From Companilactobacillus heilongjiangensis (GTDB lineage Bacteria > Bacillota > Bacilli > Lactobacillales > Lactobacillaceae), in contig NZ_CP012559.1 in NCBI RefSeq assembly GCF_000831645.3, forward strand, positions 682,001-746,000: DNA of 64,000 nucleotides, in the 5' to 3' direction. Made by a program: the position numbers and the translations under genes. Of this stretch, positions 16,735 through 25,161 are shown piece by piece; position 1 is the first letter of the stretch; every line of letters begins with the position of its first letter. Under the pieces are notes generated by a model, which was not told the DNA's origin, made no database searches, and was given only the letters and a program-made list of their open reading frames with translations.

Positions 16735-17931
16735 ATGTCTAAAATCATGGCCGTTAATTCTGGTAGCTCTACACTGAAGTGGAAACTATACACAGTACCC
16801 GATGAAAAAGTTGTTGCTAAAGGGATGGTTGATCGTTTAGGTCTATCTGACTCTGTTTTTGAAGTTGAGTTCGATGGCAAAAAAATCAGTGAGATGGGTG
16901 ATATTCCTGATCACACAACCGCTGTTAACAAAATGCTCGATAAATTGATCGACCTTAAAATCATCAATAGTTATGATGAAATTACAGGAGTTGGTCATCG
17001 AGTAGTTGCTGGTGGTAGTATTTTTAAAGATTCCGCTGTTGTAACACCACGTGTCGTTCAACAAATTAAGAATCTTTCTGAATTTGCACCTTTGCACAAC
17101 CCTGGTCAAGCTGACGGTATCGAAGCGTTCGAAAAAATCCTTCCTGATGTGCCACAAGTAGCTGTTTTTGACACATCGTTCCATCAGACAATGGATCCAG
17201 TCAATTATTTGTATAGTATTCCTTACGAATATTATGAAAAATATGGTGTTCGTAAATTTGGAGCTCACGGAACAAGTCACAGATATGTCTCCCAAGCTGC
17301 CGCCGATTACTTGCACAAACCACTAAACGACTTGAAGATTATTTCATGTCACTTGGGTAGTGGTGCCTCAATCGATGCAATTGAAGATGGAAAATCCGTT
17401 GATACATCAATGGGATTCACACCTTTAGCTGGTATCACAATGAGCACACGTTCTGGTGATATCGATCCATCACTAGTAGCTTATTTGATGCAAAAATTAA
17501 AGATTACTGATCCAACTGAAATGGTTAAAATCCTGAATACTAAGTCAGGTCTATTAGGAATTTCTGGAGTCTCACCTGACATGCGTGATTTATTAGCAAC
17601 CAGAGATGAAAATGACCGCTCCGACTTGGCAATTAGAATTTATATCAACCGAATCGTTAAATACATTGGTTCGTACATTGCTTTATTAAGTGGCGTCGAC
17701 GTATTGATTTTCACAGCCGGAACCGGAGCAAAGAATGCCGAAATCCGTGCTGCAATTGCCAATAGTTTTAACTATATGGGTGTAAAAATCGATAAAGAAG
17801 CTAACGAAAAGGCTAATGGAACAGCAATTATCAGTAGTAAAGATTCAACCGTTAAAGTTATAGTTGTACCAACGGATGAAGAATTGATGATTGTTAGAGA
17901 TGTTGTCAGATTAACAAAATACAGTGACTAA
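16735..17931 (+). CDS. ackA: Acetate kinase
   Basis: 398 residues, the family size. It interconverts acetyl phosphate + ADP and acetate + ATP in central fermentation. Motifs: N-terminal NSGSSTLKWKL, the FDTSFHQTM segment, RKFGAHGTSHRYV, HLGSGASIDAI, TPLAGITMSTRSGDIDPS and FTAGTGAKNAEIR, all diagnostic. The start ATG is preceded by TTAGGTGAG. It has a strong terminator at 18004-18050. Confidence 0.98.
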   Translation: MSKIMAVNSGSSTLKWKLYTVPDEKVVAKGMVDRLGLSDSVFEVEFDGKKISEMGDIPDHTTAVNKMLDKLIDLKIINSYDEITGVGHRVVAGGSIFKDSAVVTPRVVQQIKNLSEFAPLHNPGQADGIEAFEKILPDVPQVAVFDTSFHQTMDPVNYLYSIPYEYYEKYGVRKFGAHGTSHRYVSQAAADYLHKPLNDLKIISCHLGSGASIDAIEDGKSVDTSMGFTPLAGITMSTRSGDIDPSLVAYLMQKLKITDPTEMVKILNTKSGLLGISGVSPDMRDLLATRDENDRSDLAIRIYINRIVKYIGSYIALLSGVDVLIFTAGTGAKNAEIRAAIANSFNYMGVKIDKEANEKANGTAIISSKDSTVKVIVVPTDEELMIVRDVVRLTKYSD

Positions 17932-18003
17932 TTAGCTTGAAACGAAAGAAACCAATTGTCTCAAGAAAGTTTTCTAAAAATCACCGTCATAAATAATTAA
18001 AAA

Positions 18004-18050
18004 AAATATCGCAAAGTAATCAAAAAATGATTACCTGCGATATTTTTTTG
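18004..18050 (+). terminator. Intrinsic terminator of ackA
   Basis: Long stem AAATATCGCAaAGTAATCA with TGATTACCTGCGATATTT and a T run of seven. Confidence 0.93.
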
Positions 18051-18110
18051 CTTTAAGGAAATAGATTTGTAATTAGTAGGTTTAACAACCAATAATCAGT
18101 AAAATCAAAT

Positions 18111-18290
18111 TAGTCGGAAGGGATGAGAATATTTACCCGCTATGGGTGTGGCGTTAGAGCTTCAGCTCTTACACCACCGGGCGTATTTGGAGACTTGCGA
18201 TTTTTCAAGGCTTCAAATCGAGGTTCGAGACCGTACTGTGGCTCGGACCGGTCCGCATAGCAGGTGAATATTCTCATCCCTGTAGACGGC
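18111..18290 (+). repeat. Family B structured intergenic element, copy B4
   Basis: Ends TAGTC-GGA and GTA-GACGGC. The outer stem AGGGATGAGAATA / TATTCTCATCCCT is a perfect 13-bp match but unlike the stems of other copies. The second hairpin is GGTGTGGCG-TTAGAGCTTCAGCTCTTA-CACCACC, the third is around CTTGCGATTTTTCAAGG / CTTCAAATCGAGG, and the core reads CGAGACCGTACTGTGGCTCG then GACCGGTCCGCATAGCAGG. It lies between the ackA terminator and the oleate hydratase promoter. Confidence 0.87.
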
Positions 18291-18366
18291 CCCAAAAAAG
18301 AAACAAATCATCATTTTTGTATCATAAACTAGACTGGAAATGTTTGATATATCGGCAATGAAAGCC

Positions 18367-18394
18367 TTTACTTTTTATTTGGAACTGCTATATT
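18367..18394 (+). promoter_or_regulatory. Likely sigma-A promoter of the oleate hydratase gene
   Basis: TTTACT (18367-18372), a 16-base spacer ending in TGC, TATATT (18389-18394). It lies 48 bases before the chosen start codon, and this position argues against the longer upstream start at 18340. Confidence 0.6.
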
Positions 18395-18441
18395 TAAGTT
18401 GTATAGATGAAATAGGAAGATTTGAATGGAGGTCAGTTATT

Positions 18442-20118
18442 ATGACAAGAAAAGCCTACATGATTGGTACCGGTATTGGGAATTTAGCTGCTGGTATTTA
18501 TTTAATTCGTGACGGTGGTTTCAATGGTGATCAGATCACTATGATGGGTCTAGAAACACACGGTGCCAATGATGGTGCCCCAGTTAAAGACTACGAGGAT
18601 GAATATAGTAACCAAGCTTTGACTAACAACAAGGGATTCCTAGCTAAGGGTGGCCGTATGTTGAACGAAGAAACATATGAAAACCTTTGGGACTTATTAC
18701 GTTCAGTTCCATCTTTGGATCACCCCGGTCAAACTGTTACTGATGATATTTTGAACTTTGACCACGCACATCCAACTCACGATGTTGGTCGTTTGATGGA
18801 TGATGATGGCCCTCGTAACAAGCCTAATAAAGATAATTACAGACATATGCAATTTACTAACAAGGAACGTTACTTGTTAAGCAAGTTGATGTTAACTCCT
18901 GAAAAGGATGAAGAGACTTTAAACAATACAAGTATTGCTGAATGGTTTGCAAGTACACCACATTTCTTCACAACTAATTTCTGGTACATGTGGCAAACAA
19001 CTTTCGCATTCAAACGTGCTAGTTCTGCAATGGAATTACGTCGTTACATGAACCGTATGATTCTTGAATTCAGTCGTATCAATACTTTGGAAGGTGTTAC
19101 AAGAACTCCTTATAACCAATACGAAAGTATTATCATTCCAATGCGCAAATATTTGGAAGACCGTGGCGTAACCTTTATCAATAACCGTAAAGTTACTGAT
19201 TTGGAATTCAAGGACACACCACTTCAAGACGATATTATCGTTACAGGTATGAAGTATGAAGAAGTCGACAATGACAACAAGGAAGGTCACATCGACATTG
19301 CTGAAAACGACTTAGTCTTTGATACTAATGGTTCAATTACTGACAGTTCATCAATCGGTGATTACGACACACCTGTTAAAGAAAATATGGAGTATGCACC
19401 AAGTGCTATGCTTTGGAAGAAAGCCGCCGAGAAGTTCTACTCACTAGGTAATCCTGATAAATTCTTTAATGATCGTACTCAAAGTGAGTGGATGAGTTTT
19501 ACAGTTACAACTAACAACCACTACTTGGTTAATGAAATTGCTCGTATCACACAACAAGAACCAGGTAATGCTTTGAACACATGGATTCACAGTACACCTT
19601 TGATGTCTATCGTTGTTCACCATCAACCACACTTTAAGACACAAAAGCCTAATGAATCAGTCTTCTGGGGTTACTTCATGTATCCAAGAAGAAATGGTGA
19701 TTATGTTCAAAAGCCAGTTATCGAAATGACAGGTAAGGAAATGTTGGAAGAATTCCTTGGTCAATTGGCATCAGTTGATCCAAGCAAAGACAATATTGCT
19801 AACCACAAACAAGAAATTATGGACAGTATTGTTAACGTAATTCCTACACACATGCCATATGCTAGTGCTTTGTTCAATCAAAGAGCTGTCGGAGATCGTC
19901 CTGACGTTGTGCCAGAACACAGTAAGAACTTGGCATTCATCAGTCAATTCTGTGAACAACCATTCGATATGGTCTTTACAGAACAATATTCATTCCGTGC
20001 TGCTCAACGTGCTGTTTACACATTGCTCAACATTCCATTATCAGAAATGACACCAATGCACCACTACGAAAAGGATCCAAAGGTAATGGCTCGTGCAACA
20101 AAGACCATGTTCAGATAA
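18442..20118 (+). CDS. ohyA: FAD-dependent oleate hydratase (MCRA family)
   Basis: 558 residues from ATG 18442, which has GGAGG at 18428-18432; the frame stays open upstream to ATG 18340, but that part lacks homology features and would overlap the promoter. The N-terminal FAD-binding motif is MIGTGIGNLAAGIYLI. Further family features include NNKGFLAKGGRMLNEE, the region WYMWQTTFAF and the C-terminal FTEQYSFRAAQRAVY. The family adds water to the cis-9 double bond of oleic and linoleic acids to give 10-hydroxy acids, thought to detoxify free fatty acids at the membrane. It is monocistronic, with a terminator at 20135-20167. Confidence 0.95.
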   Translation: MTRKAYMIGTGIGNLAAGIYLIRDGGFNGDQITMMGLETHGANDGAPVKDYEDEYSNQALTNNKGFLAKGGRMLNEETYENLWDLLRSVPSLDHPGQTVTDDILNFDHAHPTHDVGRLMDDDGPRNKPNKDNYRHMQFTNKERYLLSKLMLTPEKDEETLNNTSIAEWFASTPHFFTTNFWYMWQTTFAFKRASSAMELRRYMNRMILEFSRINTLEGVTRTPYNQYESIIIPMRKYLEDRGVTFINNRKVTDLEFKDTPLQDDIIVTGMKYEEVDNDNKEGHIDIAENDLVFDTNGSITDSSSIGDYDTPVKENMEYAPSAMLWKKAAEKFYSLGNPDKFFNDRTQSEWMSFTVTTNNHYLVNEIARITQQEPGNALNTWIHSTPLMSIVVHHQPHFKTQKPNESVFWGYFMYPRRNGDYVQKPVIEMTGKEMLEEFLGQLASVDPSKDNIANHKQEIMDSIVNVIPTHMPYASALFNQRAVGDRPDVVPEHSKNLAFISQFCEQPFDMVFTEQYSFRAAQRAVYTLLNIPLSEMTPMHHYEKDPKVMARATKTMFR

Positions 20119-20134
20119 AAAATAATTCACAAAC

Positions 20135-20167
20135 TGGAGCTGAAAATCAATTCAGCTTCTTTTTTTG
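20135..20167 (+). terminator. Intrinsic terminator of the oleate hydratase gene
   Basis: Stem GGAGCTGAA / TTCAGCTTC, loop AATCAA, followed by seven T residues. Flanking AATTCACAAA and TTTGTGAATT also pair, extending the hairpin. Confidence 0.9.
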
Positions 20168-20195
20168 TGAATTAGAAAGGCCGATTCAGCCCACT

Positions 20196-20289
20196 TTGTG
20201 AAGAAATATTCACAATTGGATTGCATATTTTTTTGATGTGAAATTTTTGAAGATACCAATTTTCTACCTCTACGTGTTGATATATCAAC
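20196..20289 (+). promoter_or_regulatory. Rex-like site and a 14-bp palindrome upstream of adhE
   Basis: At 20196-20215 is TTGTGAA-gaaata-TTCACAA. The half-sites match the Rex operator exactly, but the spacer is 6 bases rather than the usual 4. At 20276-20289 lies the perfect palindrome GTTGATATATCAAC. Rex is the NADH-sensing repressor that commonly controls adhE in Firmicutes, so a redox operator here is expected; the odd spacing lowers confidence. Weak -35/-10 candidates (TTGAAC, TAAGAT) occur around 20328-20355. Confidence 0.45.
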
Positions 20290-20405
20290 GTGAATACGTT
20301 TACATCAATTAATTGGAATAAAATGCTTGAACAAAAGATACACAGTGATAAGATAAAACGTGAATTAGTTAACAAATATAGCTTTTAAATCTTGGAGGTA
20401 ATCAG

Positions 20406-23015
20406 ATGTTGAAAGGTTCTAAAGATACAAAGGTTGAAGAAAAAGAAGATGTAAAACCTGTTATTGATGCGATGGTTGCTAAAGCTCAAAAGGCTTTGGA
20501 AATCATGGACGGATTTACACAAGAACAAGTTGATCACATTGTTCACCAAATGGCTATCGCTGGTTTGAATGCCAGTTTTGATTTGGCTAAACTTGCTTAC
20601 GAAGAAACTGGTCGTGGTTTAGTTGAAGATAAAGTTATCAAGAATATGTTCGCTACCGAAGAAATTTGGCACTCAATCAAACGTGATAAGACTGTTGGTA
20701 TCATTGAGAATGACAAAGAACATCGTTTAATCAAAGTTGCTGAACCACTTGGCGTTTTAGCTGGTGTTACACCTGTTACTAACCCAACTTCAACAGCTAT
20801 GTTTAAATCATTGATTGCCTTGAAGACACGTAACCCAATTATCTTTGGTTTCCATCCTCAAGCTCAAAAGTGTTCAGTTGCCGCAGCTAAAGTTATGTTA
20901 AAGGCCGCTGTTGAAGCTGGTGCTCCTGAAGGTGTTATCCAATGGGTTGAAAAACCAAGTATCGAAGCTACTTCATACTTGATGAATAACGACGGCGTTG
21001 CTAGTGTCTTGGCTACTGGTGGTCCTGGTATGGTTAAAGCAGCTTACTCAACTGGTAAACCTGCTTTAGGTGTTGGTCCTGGTAATGGTCCTGCATATAT
21101 CGAAAAGACTGCTAATATCAAACGTGCTGTTAACGATATTATGATTTCAAAGACTTTCGATAATGGTATGGTTTGTGCCGCTGAAAACAGTGCCATCGTT
21201 GATGCTGACATTTATACAGAAGTTAAATCATTATTAGAAAAGAACAAAGTATTCTTTATTAAGAAAGCTGATTACAAGAAATTAGCTGATGCAATGTTTA
21301 GACCAGAAGGCGGAGTTAAAGGTCCTATTGCCGGTCAATCAGCTCTAGCCATTGCTAAACTTGCTGGTATCAAAGTTCCTGATGATACAAAGGTTCTTGG
21401 TGTTGAGTTAAGCAAGGTTGGTCCAGACGAACCACTTTCAGCTGAAAAGCTTTCACCAGTTCTATCAGTTTACAAAGTTGCTGGTCACAAAGAAGGCTTT
21501 GAAAAGGCTGATGAATTATTGCACTTTGGTGGTCTTGGTCACACAGTTGGTATCCATACTATGGATGAAGATTTAGCTACTGAATTTGGTATCAAGATGA
21601 AAGCTAGTCGTGTACTAGTTAATACTCCTGCTGCTATCGGTGGTATTGGTAATCTTTACAACGAAATGATCCCATCATTGACCCTTGGTACTGGTTCATG
21701 GGGGAAGAATTCTATTTCTCATAACGTATCTTCATTTGATTTGCTTAATATTAAGACAATCGCTAAACGGAGAAATAATATGCAATGGATTAAACAACCA
21801 AGAGTTTACTATGAAAAGACATCAGTTCGTTACTTAGAGGACCTACAAGGTATGAAACGTGCCTTCATCGTCTGTGATCCAGTGATGGTTCAACTCGGTT
21901 ATGTAGATACAATTACTGATGAATTGAAGCGTAGTAAAGTTAACGTTGAATATTCAATGTTCTCTGACGTTGATAACATCGTTACAACTGATATTGTTCA
22001 ACGTGGTGTTACACAAATGAATTTGTTCAAACCTGATACAATCATCGCCTTAGGTGGCGGTACAACAATGGAAACTGCTAAGGATATGTGGTTATTCTAC
22101 GAGCATCCAGATGTTGATCTATTCGGTGCAAAGCAAGGATTCATCGATATTAGAAAACGTGCATACAAGTTCCCTAAGCCTGAAAAAGCTCAATTTGTTG
22201 CTATTCCTACAACATTTGGTTCAGGCGACCAAGTTACACCATTTAGTTCAATCATCGATACAAAGACAGGTACAAAGTACCCAATCGCTGACTATGCATT
22301 GACCCCTGATGTTGCTATCATTGATTCACAATTTGTTGAAACAATGCCAAAAGACATCATGGCTGAATCTGGTATGGATGTATTGACTAATGCCGTTGAA
22401 TCATATGTTGCCAACATGGCATCAGATTACACAAGACCATCAGCACTTCAAGCTATCAAGTTAGTCTTTGATAACTTAGAGAAAGCTGTTGCCGGTGACA
22501 AAGACGCTCAGGAAGAAATGCACAACGCCTCAACATTAGCAGGACTTTCATACGGAAATGCCTTTGCTGGTGTAGCACACTCAATCACAGATGTTTTGAC
22601 AAACGTTTATGGAATCAGACATGGTCTAGCATCAATCGTAGCCTTACCACAAGTTATTAACTATAACTTTGAACAACCTACAAAGATGACAACATGGCCT
22701 GCATATGAAAGCTTCAGAGCTGATTCAGATTACGCATCAATTGCCAGTTACATTGGTTTGAGCGGTAAAGATGAAAGAGCTTTGAAAGATGCCTTAGTTA
22801 AGAAGATTGTTGATTTAGCACATGCTGTTGGTATCAAGTTAAGTCTTAAAGACAACTACATCGATAAGAAAGACTTCGATAGCAAGTTAGATGACTTAGC
22901 AGCTGCAACATTTGGAGATCAATTCTCATTCACTAACCCTAAGGAACCATTAATCTCAGAATTGAAACAAGTACTTGAGAATACTTACGTCGGAAAAGGA
23001 ATCGAAAGCAAGTAA
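20406..23015 (+). CDS. adhE: Bifunctional acetaldehyde-CoA/alcohol dehydrogenase AdhE
   Basis: 869 residues, normal for this fusion. The N-terminal aldehyde dehydrogenase part (about 1-440) reduces acetyl-CoA to acetaldehyde; its catalytic Cys is in NGMVCAAENS (residue 257). The C-terminal iron-dependent alcohol dehydrogenase part shows GGGTTMETAKDMW and the metal-binding His region FAGVAHSITD...GIRHG. It regenerates NAD+ during fermentation and assembles into spirosome filaments in other species. RBS GGAGG (20395-20399). A family A repeat follows at once after the stop. Confidence 0.98.
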   Translation: MLKGSKDTKVEEKEDVKPVIDAMVAKAQKALEIMDGFTQEQVDHIVHQMAIAGLNASFDLAKLAYEETGRGLVEDKVIKNMFATEEIWHSIKRDKTVGIIENDKEHRLIKVAEPLGVLAGVTPVTNPTSTAMFKSLIALKTRNPIIFGFHPQAQKCSVAAAKVMLKAAVEAGAPEGVIQWVEKPSIEATSYLMNNDGVASVLATGGPGMVKAAYSTGKPALGVGPGNGPAYIEKTANIKRAVNDIMISKTFDNGMVCAAENSAIVDADIYTEVKSLLEKNKVFFIKKADYKKLADAMFRPEGGVKGPIAGQSALAIAKLAGIKVPDDTKVLGVELSKVGPDEPLSAEKLSPVLSVYKVAGHKEGFEKADELLHFGGLGHTVGIHTMDEDLATEFGIKMKASRVLVNTPAAIGGIGNLYNEMIPSLTLGTGSWGKNSISHNVSSFDLLNIKTIAKRRNNMQWIKQPRVYYEKTSVRYLEDLQGMKRAFIVCDPVMVQLGYVDTITDELKRSKVNVEYSMFSDVDNIVTTDIVQRGVTQMNLFKPDTIIALGGGTTMETAKDMWLFYEHPDVDLFGAKQGFIDIRKRAYKFPKPEKAQFVAIPTTFGSGDQVTPFSSIIDTKTGTKYPIADYALTPDVAIIDSQFVETMPKDIMAESGMDVLTNAVESYVANMASDYTRPSALQAIKLVFDNLEKAVAGDKDAQEEMHNASTLAGLSYGNAFAGVAHSITDVLTNVYGIRHGLASIVALPQVINYNFEQPTKMTTWPAYESFRADSDYASIASYIGLSGKDERALKDALVKKIVDLAHAVGIKLSLKDNYIDKKDFDSKLDDLAAATFGDQFSFTNPKEPLISELKQVLENTYVGKGIESK

Positions 23016-23016
23016 T

Positions 23017-23149
23017 AGAGAGTGGAGCAGGCCTGGGAATTTTCGAGCATTTGCGTAGCTTCACGAATTATCCGCGTACTTTGCGGATGATTTGGGAAGG
23101 TATGCAAAGCGGAAGAAATTGGCCTGCGGAACTCGTTTCAGATCCACTG
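23017..23149 (+). repeat. Family A intergenic element, single copy after adhE
   Basis: Begins TAGAGAGTGGA at the adhE stop and ends TTTCAGATCCACT; AGTGGA and TCCACT close the outer stem. GCAGGCC pairs with GGCCTGC, and ATCCGCG with CGGAT form the inner palindrome flanking TACTTTG. The conserved parts GAGCATTT-CG, GCAAAGCGGAAG and GGAACTCGTTT are shared with the double copy after glmM. It is followed by a terminator, so it would sit in the adhE 3' UTR. Confidence 0.8.
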
Positions 23150-23166
23150 AATATATAAATATAAAT

Positions 23167-23222
23167 AAGAGCTAATCCTGAATTTACCAAGTTAGGTAGA
23201 TTTGAGACTAGCTCTTTTTTTG
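23167..23222 (+). terminator. Intrinsic terminator of adhE
   Basis: Outer stem AAGAGCTA / TAGCTCTT with an imperfect inner helix (AATCCTGAATTTACC with GGTAGATTTGAGACT) and a T run of eight. Confidence 0.85.
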
Positions 23223-23293
23223 TACATTATGTAAAAATGGGAATCTTTCCAAGGTCCAATTAAGTTTTACAGAATATAATTCTGATAAAGAAT

Positions 23294-23713
23294 TTGCGTA
23301 AAGAATTTACTTATGAAATCAGAAAAAAGATGAAAATTATGAAATGGTATAAATCTGTAAATTTTTGGATTGGAATGCTTTTCCTACTTTCAATTTCATT
23401 CACATATCCAGAAGGAATGACTAAATCAGATTTAGTGCAAAATTTATTTGATGTAGTTATGGCAGTTCTTTTCATGCTTAAGGCGCGTAAGGATATAACT
23501 GGAAAAAATCTATATAAGACGTTTAAATGGTATAAATCTTTAAATATGTTGATAGGGATAATTCTTATAATTCCAGGCTTGGACATGTTTTTCAATAAAT
23601 TTACTTTACTTGATTGGCTAGATTACCTGATTGATTTTGTTATCGGAAGTGTCTTTATATATTTGTGGTATCGAGAAATTAGAAATAATAGGGGGAAAAG
23701 AACCAATCCTTAG
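23294..23713 (+). CDS. Small membrane protein with internally duplicated two-helix unit
   Basis: Up to 139 residues from TTG 23294; an ATG at 23330 (MKIMKWYKS) is an equally reasonable start, and neither has a strong RBS. Two copies of one unit are visible: MKWYKSVNFWIGMLFLLS and FKWYKSLNMLIGIILIIP each open a helix, followed by a second helix ending in FMLKARKD and YLWYREIR. So four membrane helices built from a tandem duplication. I do not recognise the family. It stands alone between the adhE terminator and the broken MFS gene. Confidence 0.6.
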   Translation: MRKEFTYEIRKKMKIMKWYKSVNFWIGMLFLLSISFTYPEGMTKSDLVQNLFDVVMAVLFMLKARKDITGKNLYKTFKWYKSLNMLIGIILIIPGLDMFFNKFTLLDWLDYLIDFVIGSVFIYLWYREIRNNRGKRTNP

Positions 23714-23871
23714 TTTTCAGGAACCTTAATTCAAAACATGAGTCTAAAATGTAAATAAACATTTACCAATTTTTTCATATTTTCGTATACCAATATACCA
23801 ATCAAAAGCACAACCCAACTAAGCTATACTGAAATTACTGGGGGAGAAAGCTCTGAAAAGGGGTTATCTAT

Positions 23872-25115
23872 TTGAGAATTAATAAAGAGCAGTGGAGTTG
23901 GATCTTTTATGACTGGGCTAATTCAGCGTATGGAATCATCGTGACGACAGCTGTTTTGCCGGTTTATTTTAAATCTATTGCTCAAACTCAGCATGTTTCA
24001 GCGGCTGGTTCAACAGCCATTTGGGGTTATGCCAACAGTTTTAGCACGTTATTAGTGTCCTTATTAGCACCATTTTTGGGTGCCATGGCAGACTATCCAA
24101 ATTTCAAAAAGAAAATGTTAAATATTTTTTGCTGGTTAGGAATCGTCATGACTTTCGGTCTGGCGTTAGTACCAGCAGATCAATGGCAGTGGCTATTAAT
24201 TGTTTATGTTTTTTCAGCCATCGGTTATTCAGCTAGTAATTTGTATTACGACAGCTTTTTGATAGATGTTGCCGAGGATAAAGATATGAACAGGATTTCC
24301 ACACACGGGTATGCATATGGCTATCTCGGGGAGTAATAGCGTTCATGTTCTTTTTAATCCTGCAATTGACCAGTGGTTTCGGAAAATTAGATGGTACAGG
24401 AATTGCTAAGTGGAGTTTTGTAATTGCGGCAGTTTGGTGGATTGTCTTCTATATCCCACTACAAAAAAATGTTCATCAGAAATTTTCAGTTGCCAGTAAT
24501 TCAGCGCCGTTGGCAGATAGCTTTAAACGTGTTATTCAAACGCTCCATCATATTAAACAGTATAAGAAGGTAGCCTGGTTCTTGGTTGCATATTTCTTCT
24601 ATATTGATGGCGTAGATACCATTTTTACGATGGCTACAGCAATCGGGATGGACATTGGTATCAAAACTAATGAGCTGATGATTGTCATGTTAGTCGTGCA
24701 ATTAGTGGCCTTTCCGTTTTCGATTTTCTTCGGCTGGTTGGCTGATAAAACTTCGACACGTAAGGGTATTTTGCTAGGAATCAGCGTGTACTTTATCATT
24801 TGTTTGTATGCTTTGAATCTCAAGACCAGTCGAGACTTTTGGATTCTGGCATTATTAGTTGGGACGAGTCAGGGTGGTTTGCAGGCATTGAGTCGTTCGT
24901 ACTTTGGAAAGATTATTCCGAAAGATTCAGGTAGTGAATTTTACGGATTTTATAATATTTTAGGTAAATTTTCAGCAGTCATGGGACCATTTATCGTAGC
25001 TATTGTGACGCAAATGACTGGAAAATCAACCATTGGGGCAGCCTCAATTAGTGTGTTGTTCTTGATTGGTCTGGTTGTTTTTGCACTTTTACCGAAGATT
25101 ACAGCTAAAGAGTAA
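23872..25115 (+). pseudogene. MFS transporter of the UMF1/Atg22-like family, split by a one-base frameshift
   Basis: Two adjacent frames join into one protein of about 414 residues. The first (TTG start 23872, RBS AAAAGGGG) runs WSWIFYDWANSAYG...STHGYAYGYLGE and stops at 24334-24336. The second continues in the next frame as GVIAFMFFLILQLTSG to 25115. YDWANSAYG and the GY-x-GYLGG turn are typical of UMF1 permeases. One G is missing from the GGGG run at 24328-24331; restoring it repairs the frame and gives YLGGVIAF. It is either a real recent inactivation or a homopolymer sequencing error. Substrate unknown. Confidence 0.85.
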
Positions 25116-25120
25116 AAAAA

Positions 25121-25148
25121 AATCGTCGATTAATTCGACGATTTTTTT
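25121..25148. terminator. Bidirectional terminator between the MFS pseudogene and the glycan operon
   Basis: AAATCGTCGAA-type stem (AAATCGTCG / CGACGATTT, loop ATTAATT) with a T run on the plus side and a matching A run on the left, so it can serve both converging transcripts. Confidence 0.9.
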
Positions 25149-25161
25149 ATTTTGGATAAGA

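Noticed and set aside
18340-18441. N-terminal extension of the oleate hydratase
   Set aside because: No RBS for ATG 18340, sequence unlike the family, and it overlaps a likely promoter.
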